Shown: piece by piece, positions 5,896 through 7,477 of the stretch
Layout: every line of letters begins with the position of its first letter
Numbering within the stretch: position 1 is the first letter of the stretch
Source: Flavobacterium sp.
GTDB taxonomy: Bacteria; Bacteroidota; Bacteroidia; Flavobacteriales; Flavobacteriaceae
NCBI GenBank assembly: GCA_004296145.1
Contig: SEBM01000196.1
Coordinates: 1 to 7,477, forward strand
Direction of reading: 5' to 3'
Length of the DNA: 7,477 bases
Made by a program: the position numbers and the translations under genes
Notes under the pieces: model-generated
Seen by the model: the letters and a program-made list of their open reading frames with translations, nothing else
Told to the model about the DNA's origin: nothing
Database searches by the model: none

Positions 5896-6765
5896 TTAAT
5901 TTTTAGCTGTTTTTCTTTTAAGAAAATCTTTTATAAGTTCTGAAATCTCATCACCAAAACTTTCCAGTGCAAAATGTCCGGTTGGGAATAAATGGAACTC
6001 AAGATTCTTAACGTCTTTTTTGAACGCTTCAGCACCTACACCCGGAAAAATGTAATCATCTTTTCCATATACAATCAGCATTTCAGGATTGTATTTTCTA
6101 AAATATTCCTGCCATTCCGGATACAAGGGTACATTGGTTCTGTAATCGTAAAAAAGTGCCAATTGAATATCACCATTTTCAGGGCGTTCTAAGTGTCTTA
6201 AATCGACCTCCCAATTGTCTGGAGAAACTACCGAAGTATCCGGAACGTTGTGTGTATATTGCCATTTTAGCCCGTCAGGAGCGTGAAAAGTGCTTAATGT
6301 AGCAGCAGCTTCTTTGTCATTTCTATCTTTCCAAAGTGCTCTAAACGGATCCCAGAAAGTTTCAAGACCTTCCTCATAAGCACAACCGTTTTGTACAATC
6401 AGCGTCTCTATACTGTCCGGATTTCTGCTTGCAATTCTAAAACCAACCGGTGCACCATAATCCATTAAATAAAGACTGAATTTTTTGATACCCAGTTCAT
6501 CTAATAAGGTTTTAATAATAGTACTGAAATTTTCAAAAGTATAAGCGAAATCAGCTATTGGAGGCTGTTCACTTCTTCCATAACCTGGATAATCCGGAGC
6601 AATTACATGAAAATCATCTGCAAGATAATTGATTAAATTGCGGAACATGTGTGATGACGTTGGATAACCATGTAATAAAACCAGTGTTGGCTTTTGCTTG
6701 TCTCCTGCTTCTCTGTAGAAAATTTCTACACCGTTGATTTTTTTTGTGTGGTAACTTGTTTTCAT
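5896..6765 (-). CDS. Alpha/beta hydrolase with Asp nucleophile (haloalkane-dehalogenase / epoxide-hydrolase-like), copy 1
   Basis: This is a predicted cytoplasmic hydrolase of 289 residues. The motifs run in order: VEIFYREAGD (13-22), LLHGYPTSSHMFRN (30-43), APDYPGYGRSEQP (56-68) and YTFENF (75-80). The elbow YLMDYGAP (99-106) has Asp102 as nucleophile, and QNGCAYEEGL (125-134) follows. The cap contains RPENGDIQLALFYDYRTN. YGKDDYIF supplies the acid, probably Asp237, and PTGHFALESFG has the catalytic His264. It resembles annotated 'alpha/beta hydrolase' and 'haloalkane dehalogenase-like' proteins of Bacteroidota and Proteobacteria more closely than its neighbour does, so it is probably the conserved member of the pair. 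As in its neighbour, Tyr follows the nucleophile where true dehalogenases have Trp. It starts 46 bases after the DUF1348 gene, with an A/T-rich leader (ATTAAAATTAAAATT) and no Shine-Dalgarno sequence. The fold and catalytic residues are secure; the reaction is not. Confidence 0.9.
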   Translation of the reverse strand: MKTSYHTKKINGVEIFYREAGDKQKPTLVLLHGYPTSSHMFRNLINYLADDFHVIAPDYPGYGRSEQPPIADFAYTFENFSTIIKTLLDELGIKKFSLYLMDYGAPVGFRIASRNPDSIETLIVQNGCAYEEGLETFWDPFRALWKDRNDKEAAATLSTFHAPDGLKWQYTHNVPDTSVVSPDNWEVDLRHLERPENGDIQLALFYDYRTNVPLYPEWQEYFRKYNPEMLIVYGKDDYIFPGVGAEAFKKDVKNLEFHLFPTGHFALESFGDEISELIKDFLKRKTAKN

Positions 6766-6811
6766 AATTTTAATTTTAATAGGGTTATTTTAATTTGTTT
6801 CTATTCTTCAA

Positions 6812-7222
6812 TCAAATAAACTTTCTGTCACTATCATTTATAGACAGATCATTTATACTGGCAAATCTTTTTCTCATCAGGCCATCTTCATCAAATTCCC
6901 AATTTTCATTTCCGTACGCTCTAAACCATTGTCCGTTTACATCACGATATTCATACTCAAACCTCACTGCAATGCGATTACCAGAATGTGCCCAGTATTC
7001 TTTTTTTAGTTTGTAATCAAGTTCTCGCTCCCACTTATCAGAGAGAAAATCAATAATTTCCTGGCGGCCGTTTATAAATAAGTGACGATTTCTCCATTCG
7101 CAATCTATGGTGTAAGCCTGCGCTACTCTTTCAGGATCGCGGCTGTTCCATCCATCTTCTGCTAATTGTATCTTTTCCAGTGCCGTTTCTAGTGTAAATG
7201 GCGGTAGCGGGAATTTTTTCAT
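6812..7222 (-). CDS. NTF2-fold protein of the DUF1348 family, short at the C-terminus
   Basis: This is a small SnoaL/NTF2-like protein of 136 residues with no known reaction. The family signature is very clear: LPPFTLETALEKIQLAEDGWNSRDPERVAQAYT (6-38), then CEWRNR, GRQEIIDFLSDKW and ELDYKLKKEYW. AVRFEYEYRDVNGQWFRAYGNENWEFDEDGLMRKR and ASINDLSINDSDRKF follow. As I recall them, family members are usually some 150-160 residues and continue after 'DRKF' with 'xWP...' and a short tail. Here a TGA stop follows RKFI at the position of that Trp, and eight further codons are open before TAA. The protein may be slightly truncated but the fold core is whole. The gene is the first of a four-gene minus-strand cluster with the two hydrolases and the transporter, so a role in the same pathway is likely. 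Confidence 0.88.
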   Translation of the reverse strand: MKKFPLPPFTLETALEKIQLAEDGWNSRDPERVAQAYTIDCEWRNRHLFINGRQEIIDFLSDKWERELDYKLKKEYWAHSGNRIAVRFEYEYRDVNGQWFRAYGNENWEFDEDGLMRKRFASINDLSINDSDRKFI

Positions 7223-7477
7223 ATCTATATTATTTATAGGTTAATTATATTGATGAATTTTATTAAAGATCAAATGATTGCAGGCATCTAATAATCATTC
7301 TAAATACCCTTCTTGTAGATCCTTTGATTATTTAAAGCAAAATTATAGCAGTAGAAAGACGTACTAACTGTGAAAAATTCACTAAAAATTATAATAATCC
7401 TAGATTTGGATAATTTTTTAAATTTTGAGTGAGAAGTGACAATGCAAAATTTTTAAAAGTGATGCGCTTTCTTAAAA
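7223..7477. other. Non-coding region upstream of the minus-strand cluster; probable promoter region
   Basis: No convincing coding frame is seen. It must hold the promoter for the DUF1348-hydrolase-transporter genes, but I find no good TAnnTTTG match on the minus strand. On the plus strand TAGATTTG (7401-7408) matches the -7 consensus exactly, without a -33 TTG at the right distance. It is ~54 bases before an ATG at 7462 (MRFLK, then the window ends). Small inverted repeats are present: GTGAA/TTCAC (7370-7374 and 7378-7382) and AAAAATTAT/ATAATTTTT (7384-7392 and 7410-7418). A divergent gene to the right is possible. Confidence 0.4.

Noticed and set aside
4985..6765. Calling either alpha/beta hydrolase a haloalkane dehalogenase with a gene symbol
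   Set aside because: The Asp nucleophile fits, but the Trp and Asn halide ligands are absent, so the specific activity cannot be supported.
6795..7016. Plus-strand ORF opposite the DUF1348 gene
   Set aside because: It lies antisense to a strongly conserved family protein and is low-complexity Ser/Phe-rich, as expected from the reverse strand.
1..7477. CRISPR array, tRNA, rRNA, transposase or att-site repeats
   Set aside because: I saw no regularly spaced repeats, cloverleaf-like segments, transposase motifs or paired direct repeats of convincing length.

Overview
The window is AT-rich and comes from a member of the Bacteroidota, most likely a Flavobacterium-like flavobacterium. This rests on four things seen in the sequence: a TlpA-type thioredoxin with a DUF4369-like N-terminus, A/T-rich leaders without Shine-Dalgarno sequences, a SPII lipoprotein that looks flavobacterial, and low-GC codon usage. 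No rRNA, tRNA, CRISPR array or intact insertion sequence was seen.

Left part, plus strand (1-3063). The reading frame that is open at the left edge is a chimera. Its first ~55-60 residues look like a slice of an Eco57I/type IIG-like N6-adenine DNA methyltransferase (the AVEVAKMSLSLK and NNIRCGNSL motifs). It then continues in frame, with no stop, into a TetR/AcrR regulator that lacks its own ATG. The regulator ends in a hairpin terminator. A near-palindrome that could be a TetR operator lies in the gap before the next gene. Two envelope genes follow: a lipoprotein of the prolyl-iminopeptidase alpha/beta-hydrolase family, and a periplasmic TlpA-like thiol-disulfide oxidoreductase. They end at a strong hairpin (3027-3063) that can serve as terminator for both converging transcription units.

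Right part, minus strand (3093-7222). Transcription runs right to left. Four closely packed genes probably form an operon: a short NTF2-fold DUF1348 protein, two tandem paralogous alpha/beta hydrolases with an Asp nucleophile (dehalogenase/epoxide-hydrolase type), and a TauE/SafE (TSUP) membrane transporter. After a 141-base gap comes a non-canonical type I glyceraldehyde-3-phosphate dehydrogenase with an SCASCTTNN active site. It may be a read-through member of the operon or have its own promoter.

How the genes might work together (inference). The minus-strand cluster looks like an accessory module for hydrolysing a small electrophilic or halogenated compound and moving the product across the membrane; no substrate can be named from sequence. 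The TetR protein belongs to a subfamily that often controls nearby small-molecule enzymes, but here its N-terminus has been replaced by restriction-modification sequence. The most notable observation in the window is this methyltransferase-TetR junction, which marks either a rearrangement at the edge of a defence island or a chimeric assembly. I see no convincing complete new system.
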